Source: Helicoverpa zea (Eukaryota; Arthropoda; Insecta; Lepidoptera; Noctuidae). Taken from it: a stretch of DNA of 64,000 nucleotides. Location of the stretch: the NCBI RefSeq assembly GCF_022581195.2, contig NC_061475.1, positions 1,984,001 to 2,048,000 of the forward strand, read 5' to 3'. Below, in pieces: positions 23,901-36,104 of the stretch. How positions within the stretch are numbered: position 1 is the stretch's first letter; every line of letters begins with the position of its first letter. Under the pieces are notes generated by a model, which searched no databases, was not told the DNA's origin, and saw only the letters and a program-made list of their open reading frames with translations. The translations under genes were made by a program, and so were the position numbers.

Positions 23901-24483
23901 CCCGCATTAAAACTTAGGTACACCGATAATCCTGGACTTTTGAATTCTAGAACAGAAGGTAAGTTTCTATATTTATTCTGGGGCTTGAAAAACACCTGTG
24001 AAGGTATGCGTTCGTATCGTCAAAACAGCCAGTTTGTCAAACTAGCATGTCTACCTGTAATTTAAATCGATTAATAGACGATCGAGATTATGTACCTTTC
24101 ACATATATAAACTTTTCTATAAATTACATAAGAAATGGTTTTGCATATTACATACCTCTGTAAGTAGGTACTTTTGAGGTGAGCTGTAAATAGAAAGTAC
24201 GAAAGGTACCTACAGGGTATAGGTACTTACCTAGTTTTTTATCTGCTTATATGTATATTGTATATGTGTATTTTGACTGCAAGCATGTGGTTTTCGGTGT
24301 TTATTTTTATTGTATGTATGTGAATGCATCGCTAAGAAGTTTCCTGATCATGAAAGTTGGAGTTTTCGTAATAGCGCCTGACGGTTTCTGACATTGAATG
24401 ATATAGAAAGAAAGAAAATATAAAAAAGTATAAGTACACACACTTAATTTGGAAATATCTATACCTGTGTATAGAAAGAAAGG

Positions 24484-24858
24484 GGGGGGGCAAAGAACCA
24501 ACCTCTCGAGTATGAGGGCGCGGGTTCGATTCCAGGTCAGGCAAGTACCAATGCAACTTTTCTAAGTTTGTATGTACTTTCTAAGTATATCTTAGACACC
24601 AATGACTGTGTTTCGGATGGCACGTTAAACTGTAGGTCCCGGCTGTCATAGAACATCCTTGGCAGTCGTTACGGGTAGTCAGAAGCCAGTAACTCTGACA
24701 CCAGTCTAACCAAGGGGTATTGGGTTGCCCGGGTAACTGGGTTGAGGAGGTCAGGCAGGGCAGTCGCTCCTTGTAAAGCACTAGTACTCAGCTACATCCG
24801 GTTAGACTGGAAGCCGACCCCAACATAGTTTGGGAAAAAGGCTCGGAGGATGCTGATG
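24484..24858 (+). mobile_element. S1 SINE, second copy with poly-G head
   Basis: Target duplication CTATACCTGTGTATA (24469-24483 and 24859-24873). Very similar to the 15.3 kb copy from CAAAGAACCAACCTCTCGAG on, including box B GGTTCGATTCC, but the box-A head is replaced by GAAAGAAA and a run of about ten G. The tail ends GGAGGATGCTGATG. Confidence 0.85.
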
Positions 24859-26865
24859 CTATACCTGTGTATAATACTTTGAAAATATCCTTGACACGGA
24901 GAGCTCTACATGTGAGTGCACTATGTTTGCACTTTTGCAATAAGTGCAGAACCTCCGACATTTGCGCGTGAGATCATTAATGCCGTGAGATTTTCTGAAC
25001 GCGCTAATTAGACTAACTATTTACAAAACCTAGTACCTATGTATGTATGTAATTGGTATTTTTATTTCTTATTGATTAAACCTGGAAGAAGATCAATTAA
25101 ATCAACATGGGCTGTGGTGCTGGTGGTGCAACTCAGAATATACCGTACCTAAACAACTTTGTGTCCTCTGAGATAACTGATTCGGCTTTTTTTTCCCTAC
25201 CCGCGGATAGGTACGAAATGTAATTGACTCGGGATGCGTACGGTTGAAACTGCTTACCGTGTTACAGCTTTCGGCGAAAAGATCCCGCTATTCTGACTCT
25301 AAAAATTTCAAAATCTGGCAACGCTGCTAGACTTACTCCTATCCTTGCAATGCTATGATATTCAGATAATCATTACCTAGTCAATCCAAATATTGACCGA
25401 GACAATCACAAATAAACCTCAGATCGCATAAAAACAGTTCAAATAAGCGCTATGTCCATGACACACGCAATCCATCTTCCACAATATACTGAACTAGTTC
25501 ATTATTAAGATGCGGCGCACACTAGACGTAATTGACGCGACATAATGTGACGTAACGACATTACGTGCGGTTCACACTGCGCGGTTTGACATGATAGTGC
25601 GTGGACGAATTCTGATCACGCGCATATCACTAAACGCGGGTTTGTAGGGAAATAGACTGTTATGGTGTCTTGCATCAACATACGCGTAATTTAGTTATGT
25701 TTTTATTCTAGTTTGACTGTAGGTATTTAGAGCAACTGTTATTTTTCTTGTCGTGTGAAGAAGCTACTTGAAAAATTCAGTCATTATCCATTTTGCTATC
25801 GCTCCTAGTGGTTATGTAGGTCAACCCAACAAACCATGCGGCACCTTCTATGTTGTCCACTATGCCCCGACAGCTGCATAGTGGATGACCTTTATAACGC
25901 TACTGACAATGCCGTATGCGTAGCGAAATATTGGGCCTCCAAAATTTAAGTTGCCATCGACTCGCCAAGAAGAAGAAGAAGAATATGTAGGTCTACATTT
26001 CATACATGTTGGTAGGTACCACTAACGAAGTATTATATATATTAGGTATAAACAATTTTTATTTGTAGAAAAAGCTTGGTTTTGCCTCGACAGAACAATA
26101 ATCGAAAGAACATTTCAGAAGAAAAAAAATATCTGATCTTGATCGGTTCAGCCGTTTGAGAGTGACTGCGTAACACACAGACAGAGAACCTTACTTTTGC
26201 ATTTTATAGTAGGTGGTTGATTGTAGATATAAATTATACCGAATTTTTATTGCTAAAACTAATTTTTAAGTTTTCGAAAAGATTTTATTTCTTGTTTTTA
26301 CAGCCGGCGACATCTGTTGGCGAATGGAACAAAGTAAACAAACAAGAATTTAAAGCGACCCAAAGTACCAGCTGCACGTTGCTTTTCTAAATAAATGGTT
26401 TTTTGTCAAAATCAACATTTTATTTAAATTTATAGGGTAAACTCACCAGTAACTGGCCACTTAAGGACAGCGAGTTGTTCATTTAAGTGCCATGGCGAAA
26501 TGTGTCAAGAAATTAATATTCTTGTATCAACTTTAGTTAAAGCAAGTATCCATTTATCGTTATTAGTGAGTAAAAAATGAAACTACATAGAATTTCAATT
26601 TAAACATAGTTTATAGTTTAGTTAACCTATTTCAATTTAAACATATAGTTTAGCCTCAACTATAAATTCTTCATTTTCCTAAAACATTTCCAGAGTTTTG
26701 GACTACATACATACATGTTTTAACAAAATCGTAAAATAGCGCCATCTATCATCGAGTAGCTTAACGAAAACAAGAACCTGATGTTGAACGTTGTTGATGT
26801 TTAGCTGTGTGTCTAGATGGCGCTAACATACATTTTATTGTTGTTACAAAAACCTGATAGATGGC

Positions 26866-26978
26866 TTTTTTTTTTTTTTTTGTGAATAGCATCTCGCAGT
26901 TCAGCCTAGGAGGCTGTTGACTGCTTAACCGGTCAAATCCCTGTGGATGCCTAGAGTTTAAGGCCTCCAGCCAGGGGA
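26866..26978 (-). mobile_element. 5'-truncated retroposon with poly(A) and 11-bp TSD
   Basis: Direct repeats TGATAGATGGC at 26855-26865 and 26979-26989 flank a 113-bp insert that begins with a T-run on the + strand (a poly(A) tail on the minus strand) followed by GTGAATAGCATCTCGCAGTT. Class I by its tail and duplication; I do not recognise the source LINE. Confidence 0.75.
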
Positions 26979-27014
26979 TGATAGATGGCGTTTCATCAAA
27001 ACAACATCGTCTAG

Positions 27015-27115
27015 CTAGCCTTTTCCCAACTGCGTTGGCTCCTAATCTAAAAAATGCTAGTGCTTCTATAAGGACTGCCTGTCTGACCTCCTCAACCCAG
27101 TTACTTGATCAGCCC
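27015..27115 (-). repeat. S1 SINE 3' fragment, degraded
   Basis: AGCCTTTTCCCAACTGCGTT, then CTGCCTGTCTGACCTCCTCA and ACCCAGTTAC; the middle has been altered. Confidence 0.65.
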
Positions 27116-28647
27116 GATACTATTCTTAACAAGGAATGGTAAGACATGTTTTCAGAATTTCCGGCTTGTGACGTGACGATCGCCAAAAATGTTCAAAGCA
27201 CAGCCGGGATTCAAAATGTTACGTGCTCTCTTAGAAAATCTAGAAACTAGACGTATCTCTACGGTAAAACCGATTGAAATGAAGCAGAATAGAAGAACTC
27301 TTCCATTTCGGCCATCTAACAATTTCTGCGTTTTGACATCATTATTTATTTATCTAAGGCACACCAACAACTTATTCACAATAAGTTTCAAAGGTTAGGT
27401 TGTACATAAAAAGGGCCTGTGTAAATAAATCAATTAAAGGTTTGCACATCAATGCAAATCATCATAATAAATTGACGTGTTAAGGATACGGTTCGTAAGA
27501 ATAGTCTCTTGATTGGTATAAAATGCTTATTTATTTCAACATTTTCCATTCACTTACCTTTTTTGTTTTTATCCGTACAAGTATTTAAACCTAGGAAGAA
27601 GTCACAAATTAAAAATTCTTATAATTTATTTACCCTCTTCTACCCATTTCTTCCATTGTTCCTTCACTTCGCTGTAGGTGGGTAGGTACGTCATTCTGTG
27701 ACGTCGTAATGGCTGAGTCTTGTCCGGCGGCTCCCAGAGGGCCGCACCCTACCGAGGGCGATGACTAGGGCTGCTCACAGCTCGAACGAGGAAATTATTT
27801 AGGTACCTAAGAATGTTAAAAAAATAAAGTTTTTTTTTACAATAACTTTTCATTTTACCTACTTGATGCAGATAGAGAGACATAATCTTTTATGGACATA
27901 AAATATAATTGTATGCCAAACACAGTACATTTTGTATTTCCCAAAGTGTTTCTGAATTTCCTTTTTTCAGATATAGCTCAAATACTAGTACCAGAGTACT
28001 AATTCTCAGGGCATAAATCTTTTTGAAATATCGGGTGCTATGAATTAAGAGGAATTATAACAACACCTTAATTTCACCTTAATTTATAATAACACCTTAC
28101 ACATTAATAATTAAAGAACTTCTATGTTCGGTCATGGTCTTCATATAACACTATAAAAACTTCACCACAATAGGTAAAACCTGCGCCCTCTACCCGACTA
28201 CGCAACGAATGCCCAAGAGATTAGGACGTTTCATTTGCGTCGTACACTGTCGTTCGACTGACTACATGGAAATTTCATTAGCGTGACGTTTGACTGGTCT
28301 CTTGATCTCACTTGTAATGGGTTTGGCTGTTAATAGTGTATGAGAGCTCTCTAGGATGTCCTGTTTGTATCTAAGTATAAGCGAGGTAGTTTATTTTAAG
28401 ATCTCATTACTAAAATACCAATTTTCTTATTTCCGAGTAAAATCCGAGTGGAATATCCGTCAGTATAAAAGCGATGTAAAATCTAAAAATAGTTACGGCT
28501 TCCAATGCCTAACTTCTAGGTATAAATATGACAAGTTTTGTGGTTCTCAATGTTGAAACCTTATTCACCTACCTATTTATTATCAACATTTAGATGGTGA
28601 GATTTTCATTTTACTCAGCACCGACGTAAATGCGTGTATCTTCTGCT

Positions 28648-28822
28648 TCCAGTCTAACCGGATGCAGCCGAGTACCAGTGGTTTGACAATTAGCGACTGC
28701 CTATCTGACCTCCTCAACACAGTAACCCAGGCAACCAACCCCTAGGCAAGACTGATTGTCAGAGCTTACTGACTCCTGACTACCCGTAACGACTGCCAAA
28801 GATGTTCATATGACAGCTGTAT
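28648..28822 (-). repeat. S1 SINE fragment
   Basis: Reverse-orientation 3' half with CTTCCAGTCTAACCGGATGC, then GACCTCCTCAAC and ACTACCCGTAACGACTGCC. Confidence 0.75.
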
Positions 28823-30322
28823 ATCCGTATATTGATCTATTTTATTTTCTTCACACGGCTCTGTCTCACAATTATCACGGGCATGTCACCGGCTTTTGTT
28901 TTAGCGTGTGTCTGTTTGTCTGTCTCCCTATATGGCGAGCAACGGTAACCCATTCTGTGGTACAAAAATGTCAGGGCATGCTAGGTTAGGGCTAAAGTGG
29001 AAAAGTTCTTGGAATCTATTTATTCATTTGCTTATTTTAAAGATCATCAGATTGGTATGGTTGTTATTTTTTTTTAAGTCCAATTAATGTACCTATGCAA
29101 ACAACCGTTGCATCAAACATCCAATCATTTTCCTCGAAAGCCACAGACGAACTTAGGTGACAACAACTGAAAAATCTTCTTAGAAAACCCAATTATTGGG
29201 AATAAATACTTAGGTACAACCGCAGTTTCCATCATATTTAGGTATTACAATATTTATTCAGAAATCCGGCGACGATCGACTTCACGTCTATTGTGGCTTT
29301 TAGCACCGTAACGTGACGCTGCCGTCCGCTAACTAGAAACACAAATAAAAAGGTGTTTGCTCTAAAATCGGAGCACTGCACCACTTAACAGGAACTTGGA
29401 GACTACTGAGGAATTGCCTAGCGACGGGTGAGAGGCGACAATATTGTAGAAAGTATAATAATGTGGGAATGAAACCTGCAACTGCAGTGGCAGGTTGAAT
29501 ATCTTGACTTGTAAGGTCGAATGGGTTATGTTGGCTCATCAACCAACCTATTTGGTTGGCATTCTCTAGCAATTAAAATATAAGCAGGATTGGCTGTAAT
29601 CACTCTTGCGTTATTTAAGACCGTGTTATAACTAGGACATGAGCGCACAAAAATGAACATAGATAGCATCGTAATATTGGCCTTACCAAGAAAGAAACAT
29701 TTTAACCTGATCTTAAACAACATTATTTAGTAAATTTATATTTTTTGCGCAGTGCAAGTTGTAGGGAGGCGAGGAAAAGTTGAGAATTCCCCCACAGCCA
29801 CGCAATTTGCTGTAGATAGCTTACGATAGCTTATTAGCAATAAACAAAAAGAGGGGCCGACAACACCCGGTCGCGACTGGAGAGCTGCAAGTTAAAGGAA
29901 GGAGCGAGTGGGTAGCAAGGTTAAAAATTAGAACATCTTCAAATGATTTTTCTTATTCTAAGTTGAAATTTGTACATACTATTAATCCATGCTTTTGGCC
30001 GCAGCGATCATCTGCGTTTCGTGAGCTCGTCTAAAAATAGCCTTCTCGATAAATGGACTATATTTAAATATTGTTTAAATCATGTATAAAGTGTTCTTTA
30101 ACTGGAGCAATTGATCTTATGTCCTATATCTCCTAAACGGGAAAAGGGTTTCCACAGTACTCCAACATCTTGTCCAGTCCTGGGTTACACGTTTTGTATC
30201 GGACCATGTAAGTCTTAATATCTTCAATTCAACTACACCTAAAAGATCCACAACAAAGGCAATCAAATCGCCTATACTATGGGCCATCGTCAATAAATCA
30301 CTAAGGTTAAAACATCATTAAT

Positions 30323-30858
30323 ATTAAATCACGGGCTCTGATTTATAAGGCGAGGGGCGCGGCGTGGCGCTAATCTCGGTTTTAACCAGTGACTTGCTGC
30401 TGTGTGTGATGTTCAGTGTACCTAGCTTTGGACTTGTTCGTGTATTAAAATAACCTAGTGTTTCAGATTACCGAATTTCTTCTTCTTCCTCCTGCCTTGT
30501 TCCCAATTTTGTTTGGGGTCGACGCAAAATGTCTTCCGCTTCCATTTTCCCCTGACACTCGTCATACTGACACTCACTCCCTTCCTATTCATGTCATCTT
30601 TCAGGCAATTCATCCATTTTTTTAGGTCTTCCTCTTCCTCTGCATCCATCTACATTCATACTTAGCACACACTTTGTTGCATGCGTATCATCCCTCATTA
30701 AATCACGAGCTCTGATTTATAAGGCGAGGGGCGCGGCGTGGCGCTAATCTCGGTTTTAACCAGTGCAAGTGACTTACTGCTGTGTGTGATGTTCAGTGTA
30801 TCTAGCTTTGGTTGGACACGTTTGTGTATTAAAATTATCTAGTGTAATCAGATGACCA
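30323..30858 (+). repeat. duplicated GC-rich block with TATAAG motif
   Basis: Copies at 30323-30474 and 30697-30858, split by an S2 tail. Each carries GATTTATAAGGCGAGGGGCG, CGGCGTGGCGCTAATCTCGG and TGTGTGTGATGTTCAGTGTA. They lie upstream of the candidate exon at 30987 and could be paired promoters or first exons, but I see no good splice donor in either. Confidence 0.7.
30475..30690 (-). repeat. S2 retroposon tail between duplicated blocks
   Basis: CTTCTTCTTCCTCCTGCC, then TTGTTTGGGGTCGACGCAAA and the CTTCCGCTTCCATTTTCCCC stretch. It separates the two GC-rich blocks at 30323 and 30697. Confidence 0.65.
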
Positions 30859-30986
30859 AATGTGCTATGGATATAAATCATACCAGTACCTAAAACGCAT
30901 CTACTTATTGTTTTGTACTATTTATTCCTTATCGTGTTTGTATTGTGTTGTGTCAATAAATGATTTTCCTTTATTTCTTTTTACAG

Positions 30987-31225
30987 AATGTTCGCCATAT
31001 TATCACTGACCTATCTACTGTTTCCAGCGGTCCTTCTAAATAGAAATATTCATGCTTATAGGTGGCTTAAATGGTACCTAATTAGCTGGACCAAATAGCT
31101 AGTTCTCAACTTCTTGCCATTTTTTTATAAGATAAACTTGGAAGATTATACTGCAACCAAAATGGAAAAACACGCATCTAATGAGGTTTGGAACCTGACT
31201 GGCCTGGACTTCCGAACCAAGAAGA
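30987..31225 (+). other. candidate exon of a small unrecognised gene or lncRNA
   Basis: A clear acceptor (ATTTCTTTTTACAG, ending 30986) and a perfect donor (GTAAGTAT from 31226) bound this stretch. It contains ATG at 31162 in good context (ACCAAAATGG) opening 21 codons that start MEKHASNEVWNLTGL and end RTKK, plus one base before the donor (phase 1). An earlier ATG at 30988 opens a separate 36-codon frame with a hydrophobic N-terminus that closes before 31162. Downstream acceptors at 32726 and 33305 could continue the phase-1 frame for 29 or 9 codons before a stop, with AATAAA at 33344-33349 as a possible polyadenylation signal. I do not recognise the peptide. It may be a short-ORF transcript, an lncRNA, or chance splice signals. 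Confidence 0.33.
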
Positions 31226-32175
31226 GTAAGTATTGTGTAACTGTAACATCAAGCCTATATAAGGAGTAGAACAGACGGTCTTGTGTCGTGGGGGGGAGCT
31301 GAGGAGTTAGGGGGGGGAGTAGTAATATTCCGCGTGACGTGTGAACAGCCGGGCGTGCGCTGTTTGTTTGTGGAGGTACAGCGTGTTCTGATCTGAGGAG
31401 AGAGCTGATGGAAACTTTGTATAGGAAGAATCTAGGAACATTTTAAGAGAAATTAAATCTAGTAGAGTTAAACGCTTTACGATAAAAAAAGAACAAAAGG
31501 AACCAAAGAAGGACTAAGTGACGGTCACTAATATTTTGACTTTATCTCAATATAAAATGATGACAAACTATCGACCGTTACGTGAAAACATTGCCTTATC
31601 AATTGGTTAAAATTTAAAGCGTGTGCGTCCAGGAGTAGACTTTATAAGAACGCAGGCTTTCACGACTGACTTTTACGTCTTGCCTTAGTGTTTATTTCCA
31701 TCAGTTTTGGAGTTTCTCTTAAAATTTTAGAAAGATTTACTTTATCTAACCAGCTCATTGGAAAATATTAAAAAAAACTCGATCACATCCCACTGTATGT
31801 GAGCGCGTAGTTCACATAGAATTTTGACATTTACCCGCTAATTGACGTATCAGCTCCCGGCTACCGTGGATGCGCGCGCGCCGCTTCCGGCCGCGGGACG
31901 GAGGGCTGCCACTAGTTTCTGAAAACAAAACATAATTTCTTTAATTCAAGTTTGTTAATACCTTGGGGAACGATTATTATCTTGGGGATATTCATAGCTC
32001 GAGAATTTCAAGGACAAGCAACGCTTGTTTTGACAAAATGGTCACACATCCACGGAAGTCGCTCAGTTTGTCATGAGGAGTTTCTGCTGAAGATAGGAAA
32101 CGACGACTTAGGTGACAATTCATCCGCGAGTGAAATGCGGGTGGCGTAATGAAAAGGAGTCCACACCTAGATAAT

Positions 32176-32524
32176 TTTGCCGATTTCGACCACGGCGGCT
32201 GTTCTCATTTAAGGAGATCAGCCAGCTGCGCAGGACATATTATAGTGCACGAGCATTTGCGCAAACACAAGTGTACTCCCTATTCCATCACTCTCATAAC
32301 CCGATGGGACGGCAATCCGACACGACCGGAAAGAGATCAGGCGCAGGACCGACATTTACGTGCTCTCCGATGCACGGGTGAATCAATCACCAACTTCCAG
32401 ACTACGGGCTGCTTCGTGAAAGTTTTAAGAAAACCCACAAAGCGACTTCGGCCCGACCCGAGAATCGAACCCGAGATCTCGAGCACAGCAGCCGCGCTTG
32501 CGACCACTAGACCAACGAGGCAAT
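32176..32524 (-). mobile_element. tRNA-derived SINE, second family (S3)
   Basis: Read on the minus strand it starts TTGCCTCGTTGGTCTAGTGG, a box-A head, then the B box GGGTTCGATTCTCGG; a 280-bp body follows with GGATTGCCGTCCCATCGGG. A 9-bp direct repeat CTAGATAAT flanks it (32167-32175 and 32525-32533). The open frame across this stretch is a by-product of the repeat and not a gene. Confidence 0.75.
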
Positions 32525-32726
32525 CTAGATAATATTATAGATGCAGATCAAGGGAGCGAAAAAGATAAGATAGTCACAGTCATTGTCCACATACAGCTTC
32601 ATCGAATGTTATGATGTCATGAATTGCAATCTATGGTAGAGATAGTGGAATTAAAAACTATATTTCTGCTTTTAGATATTTGTACGGATTTGGATCCTCT
32701 CTTACAATGTTTTTGTTATCTTTCAG

Positions 32727-33370
32727 GAGCCACCAACTAATAAAAACTAGTAGGTATTCCAAGCATATTTTTAAGCTGGCTAGGCTCCAGTCACAACATA
32801 TCATCTTGATCTAGCAACCCTATAACCACGGGAGTTCACTTGAACCACCCGACGCGTGGGAGGTCACCAGCTCACAGTCCTTATCACAACGGCATAGAGT
32901 CTACATTCGTCCAGCATCAAAGAAGTCCAGTTCTTTTTGTTCTACGTTTAGTTACAAAGCGATTTCGGGTGTTCGTTTTATGAGAGCGGTTCTCACGTTT
33001 ATAGTGCATGTCCTGGGAGGCCTGGGCATCAATGTTTACATTTCAATTTAATAATCTTGTCAATTTGGTGTTTATTTCATATCCATAATGCCAGAATACA
33101 AATGCAAACTTTAATCTTTCTTTACAGAATAAATTAAGTACATGTCTTAAATATAGACTGGATGTATGATATCTCTGTCATTTCATACTAATTTGTTAAT
33201 TACTAAGTTCTTTGTAAGTCTGCATCCTGAATGAAAAGATAAAATTATTCAGGTGTTTCTTTTATTTTAATAATATTTCCATATTTTTTGTTTAAATCTT
33301 TACAGTTGTCTGGAAGTGCAATCGGAACAGATAAGATTTTTTCAATAAAATAGGACCGTCTTTGTACTGA
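32727..33370 (+). other. candidate terminal exon region(s) for the 31 kb transcript
   Basis: Three polypyrimidine acceptors lie here on the + strand: TATCTTTCAG ending 32726, CTTTCTTTACAG ending 33127 and AAATCTTTACAG ending 33305. AATAAA occurs near 33128 and at 33344. They are the nearest plausible partners for the donor at 31226, but joining them gives only a very short protein. Low confidence; RNA data would decide. Confidence 0.2.
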
Positions 33371-33825
33371 AGTCGTTAGGAATGAAAAATCCAGCCATCA
33401 AATAACAGCATAATTAAGATATAACATAATGAAGCAATAGGAGCATGTTTGTTTGTCCAGGACATGTTTCATTAACATCAATCACTGTTCGACAGCGGAC
33501 CCTATTCTGTCGGGAAACTAAGTACTGTTGAGACAAATTACTAGATAACGGGAACATAAGGAAATTAAACGATAGTTTCATTGATATCACGACACAAATA
33601 AATTCATACAACGTTGATACCAGAAACTCATATTATAACTACAAATGTACTTACATGTGAATTGAAGTTCTATAGCAAATTGATGTTTTGAATGTCAAGG
33701 ATTATCTGTATTCATTCACAGAAATTCAGCGAATAACACCTGATTCTTCAATTTTATATTTTTCGGCTGAAACGAAAAGTGACCTATCAAATCCTGAACT
33801 AAGTAATAAAATGCCCCCTTCATAC

Positions 33826-34230
33826 ATAGCAGGATATTTCAAATAACATATCAATCAGAGAGGCAGCTTATGTCCAGTGCGCTCATCGTCAAGTACACTA
33901 TAAGTAGGCTGGCTGAAGATGCTCTCAGATCGTATAGATGGTATAGCCCTTTTTATCCGATGGCAAAAATCATGCATCATCCCGCTGTGGATTAGTAGAC
34001 TGACTAAAAATCCATCGTGTTCCTTCGTAGACCTTTTATGTACCAGGGCTGCGGTAACTATTTCGAACAATCCCGAGCTGGTATAGCTCTCAGCCTCTTA
34101 CATAGCAGAATATGTATTTCAATTTCAAATAACATATCAATCAGAGAGGCAGCTTATGTCCAGTGTGCTCATCGTCAAGTACACTATAGGCTGGCTGAGA
34201 GCTGAAGACGCTCTCAGGTCGTACAGCCCT
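33826..34230 (+). repeat. ~125-bp direct duplication around repeat R
   Basis: Copies 33826-33950 and 34100-34230 share AAATAACATATCAATCAGAG, AGGCAGCTTATGTCCAGTG and CTCATCGTCAAGTACACTAT. Confidence 0.8.
33978..34080 (+). repeat. dispersed repeat R, copy 3
   Basis: TCCCGCTGTGGATTAGTAGA, CCATCGTGTTCCTTCGTAGA, TGTACCAGGGCTGCGGTAAC. Shorter than the other copies, and sits between two copies of a local duplication. Confidence 0.65.
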
Positions 34231-34469
34231 CAGTGAGATTGTCGCTATGGTTGCAAATGCCTCGAGAGCTATGTTTAGTGGTGGAAACATACGACTGATT
34301 GATGGGAGCGTTTCTGCTGGCTCCTAAATTAACCTTACTTCTATTAAAGTAAATGAAATAAAACTTAATCTTGTACCTATTACATTAGTTAGTTTGTTGA
34401 AGATCAGTTTTTGCGACGAAACGCTCGACGACGCAGGCACGCTTGCTTAATGGGGGTGGGTGAGTTCAG

Positions 34470-34993
34470 TTGTCTCGTGTCCGCGCGGCCATCTTGTGAC
34501 GTCACTACGTCAGGCACGCCGGCTATGTCGAGCATTCGCTACGTCTCTCCAGATATATTGTATTGACGTTTCTCTGATTCAAATGTCACTACCTTTTTAT
34601 TCTCTTCTAAGCTTGTGTATTTGTGAATTCATAAATGATTTGAAGAAAGTGCAGAATTGTCTGTTTTTCTTTACCTTTATTCCAGCACATTAGATTTTTT
34701 TTTATTTTTAGACTTCTTTCTGAATCAAATTAAGCTGACAAAGATCAAAATTTTTCGTGAAAAAAGCTTAATCGATCGATTCTTGCAGATTTTCTTGCTC
34801 AATTATTTTTCTCCGCGATCCAGCGTTCAAAACCAAACTTTCAAGTCGTATTGTCCTCAATAAATTAATTTGTCTCGTCTCCGCGCGGCCATCTTGTGAC
34901 GTCACTACGTCAGGCACGCCGGCTATGTCGAGCATTCGCTACGTCTCTCCAGATATATTATATTGACGTTTCTTTGATTAAATTCTCACTACC
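34470..34993 (+). repeat. 124-bp direct duplication exactly 400 bp apart, each with a CRE
   Basis: Copies 34470-34593 and 34870-34993 differ at about half a dozen bases. Each contains GCGGCCATCTTGTGACGTCA with the CRE palindrome TGACGTCA (34497-34504 and 34897-34904). The same palindrome occurs at 22659 and 49633. Confidence 0.85.
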
Positions 34994-36104
34994 TACGTGA
35001 GTTTAGGTACTGATGTTATTTTGAAACGAAATGTGCTGAAGGAAAATAAATGTGGAGGTGTAAATAAAGAACTCGTGCAGATGTGAGCTTTTGTACGTTC
35101 ATACTCACACACATACGTACGTGAACATATGCAAATGCTTCTTCGTAATAAATAAGTAATCTGTTGAACTAAATTTTTTTAGTATTTTTTTATTTTTCCA
35201 ATACTTTTAGAAAATTAATTTTCAGAACATAAATTATTATTTCAGCAGAGCGTCATCATTATTTTTTCATTGTTCCACCACAAGGCACAGGCCTTTTCCC
35301 ATACCTAGAAGTGCTTAGTAGTTAAGGATACCTACTTTCCATACATACTAGAGGATAAAATCTGCGTAGAGCATACTTTGCTAAATTATAAATTGAGATA
35401 AACATCCCACGCCAAACTTATTAAGCCTCCCCGCCCAAATGAAAACCAACTAAAAATTCATAATGTCGTGTACAGACGGCCGACTTCCCGACACGTGCCG
35501 CCTACAGCGTTAATCTCCTAATATCTATTTATTATTGTAGCGCATGTTTGCAAGGTCATTATCGCGGCGGGGGCTCGCGCCGTGTGCACCCGCCCTTATT
35601 GTTTGTTTAAACTGTAAAGGTGGAAGTTGCAAGTCATAAATAAAAGCAATAAATGATGCTTAGTGGGAATCAAATGATGCGTGTTACTGAAATCGATGGA
35701 GTTAAGAATTAAGCTGATTTAAAAGCTTAAGCTGAGCTTTGGCAGAGGTCACTTCTACTTTTTTTCTGAAAGTTACCTATATTTTGCTTGGCTAAAGCAA
35801 AATTGGCTATCTCAAGTAACTCACAAAGTGTTATTTTCTATAATAAAGGCACTTGCAAGTCATTTGACAGCATTGGATAGAAGGCATTAAGCAAATGCTT
35901 TTGCTTCTTTCCTCGAGTCAAGTCTCTTCAAAATGTGTTAATCAACTCATAAACATGCCATCTTTGGAACACAAAACAGTAGCTTACCCTAAAAACGAAG
36001 AACAAATTAACCCTGCCCTATAAAACTGAAAACAATTAGTAAATAACCATTAAACAGATATAATTGTCGAGCGTCGGCCGACATTGCCGCGGGTACCCGT
36101 CGCC

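Larger units (their letters stand above)
19661..30322. other. intergenic block with scattered repeats
   Basis: Between the listed repeats (20.7, 22.0, 23.5, 24.5, 26.9, 27.0 and 28.6 kb) I see only AT-rich sequence and short frames. A CpG-richer stretch at 25510-25640 and an (AAG)n run near 25968 may mark further old retroposons. Confidence 0.4.

Noticed and set aside
24581..24781. 66-codon minus frame
   Set aside because: Antisense of the S1 SINE body; similar antisense frames occur in the other S1 copies.
29333..29723. two overlapping minus frames of 79 and 65 codons
   Set aside because: No domain, frames do not join, and no splice sites support them.
32149..32532. 127-codon + strand frame
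   Set aside because: It is the reverse of a tRNA-derived SINE, including the reversed B box; not a gene.
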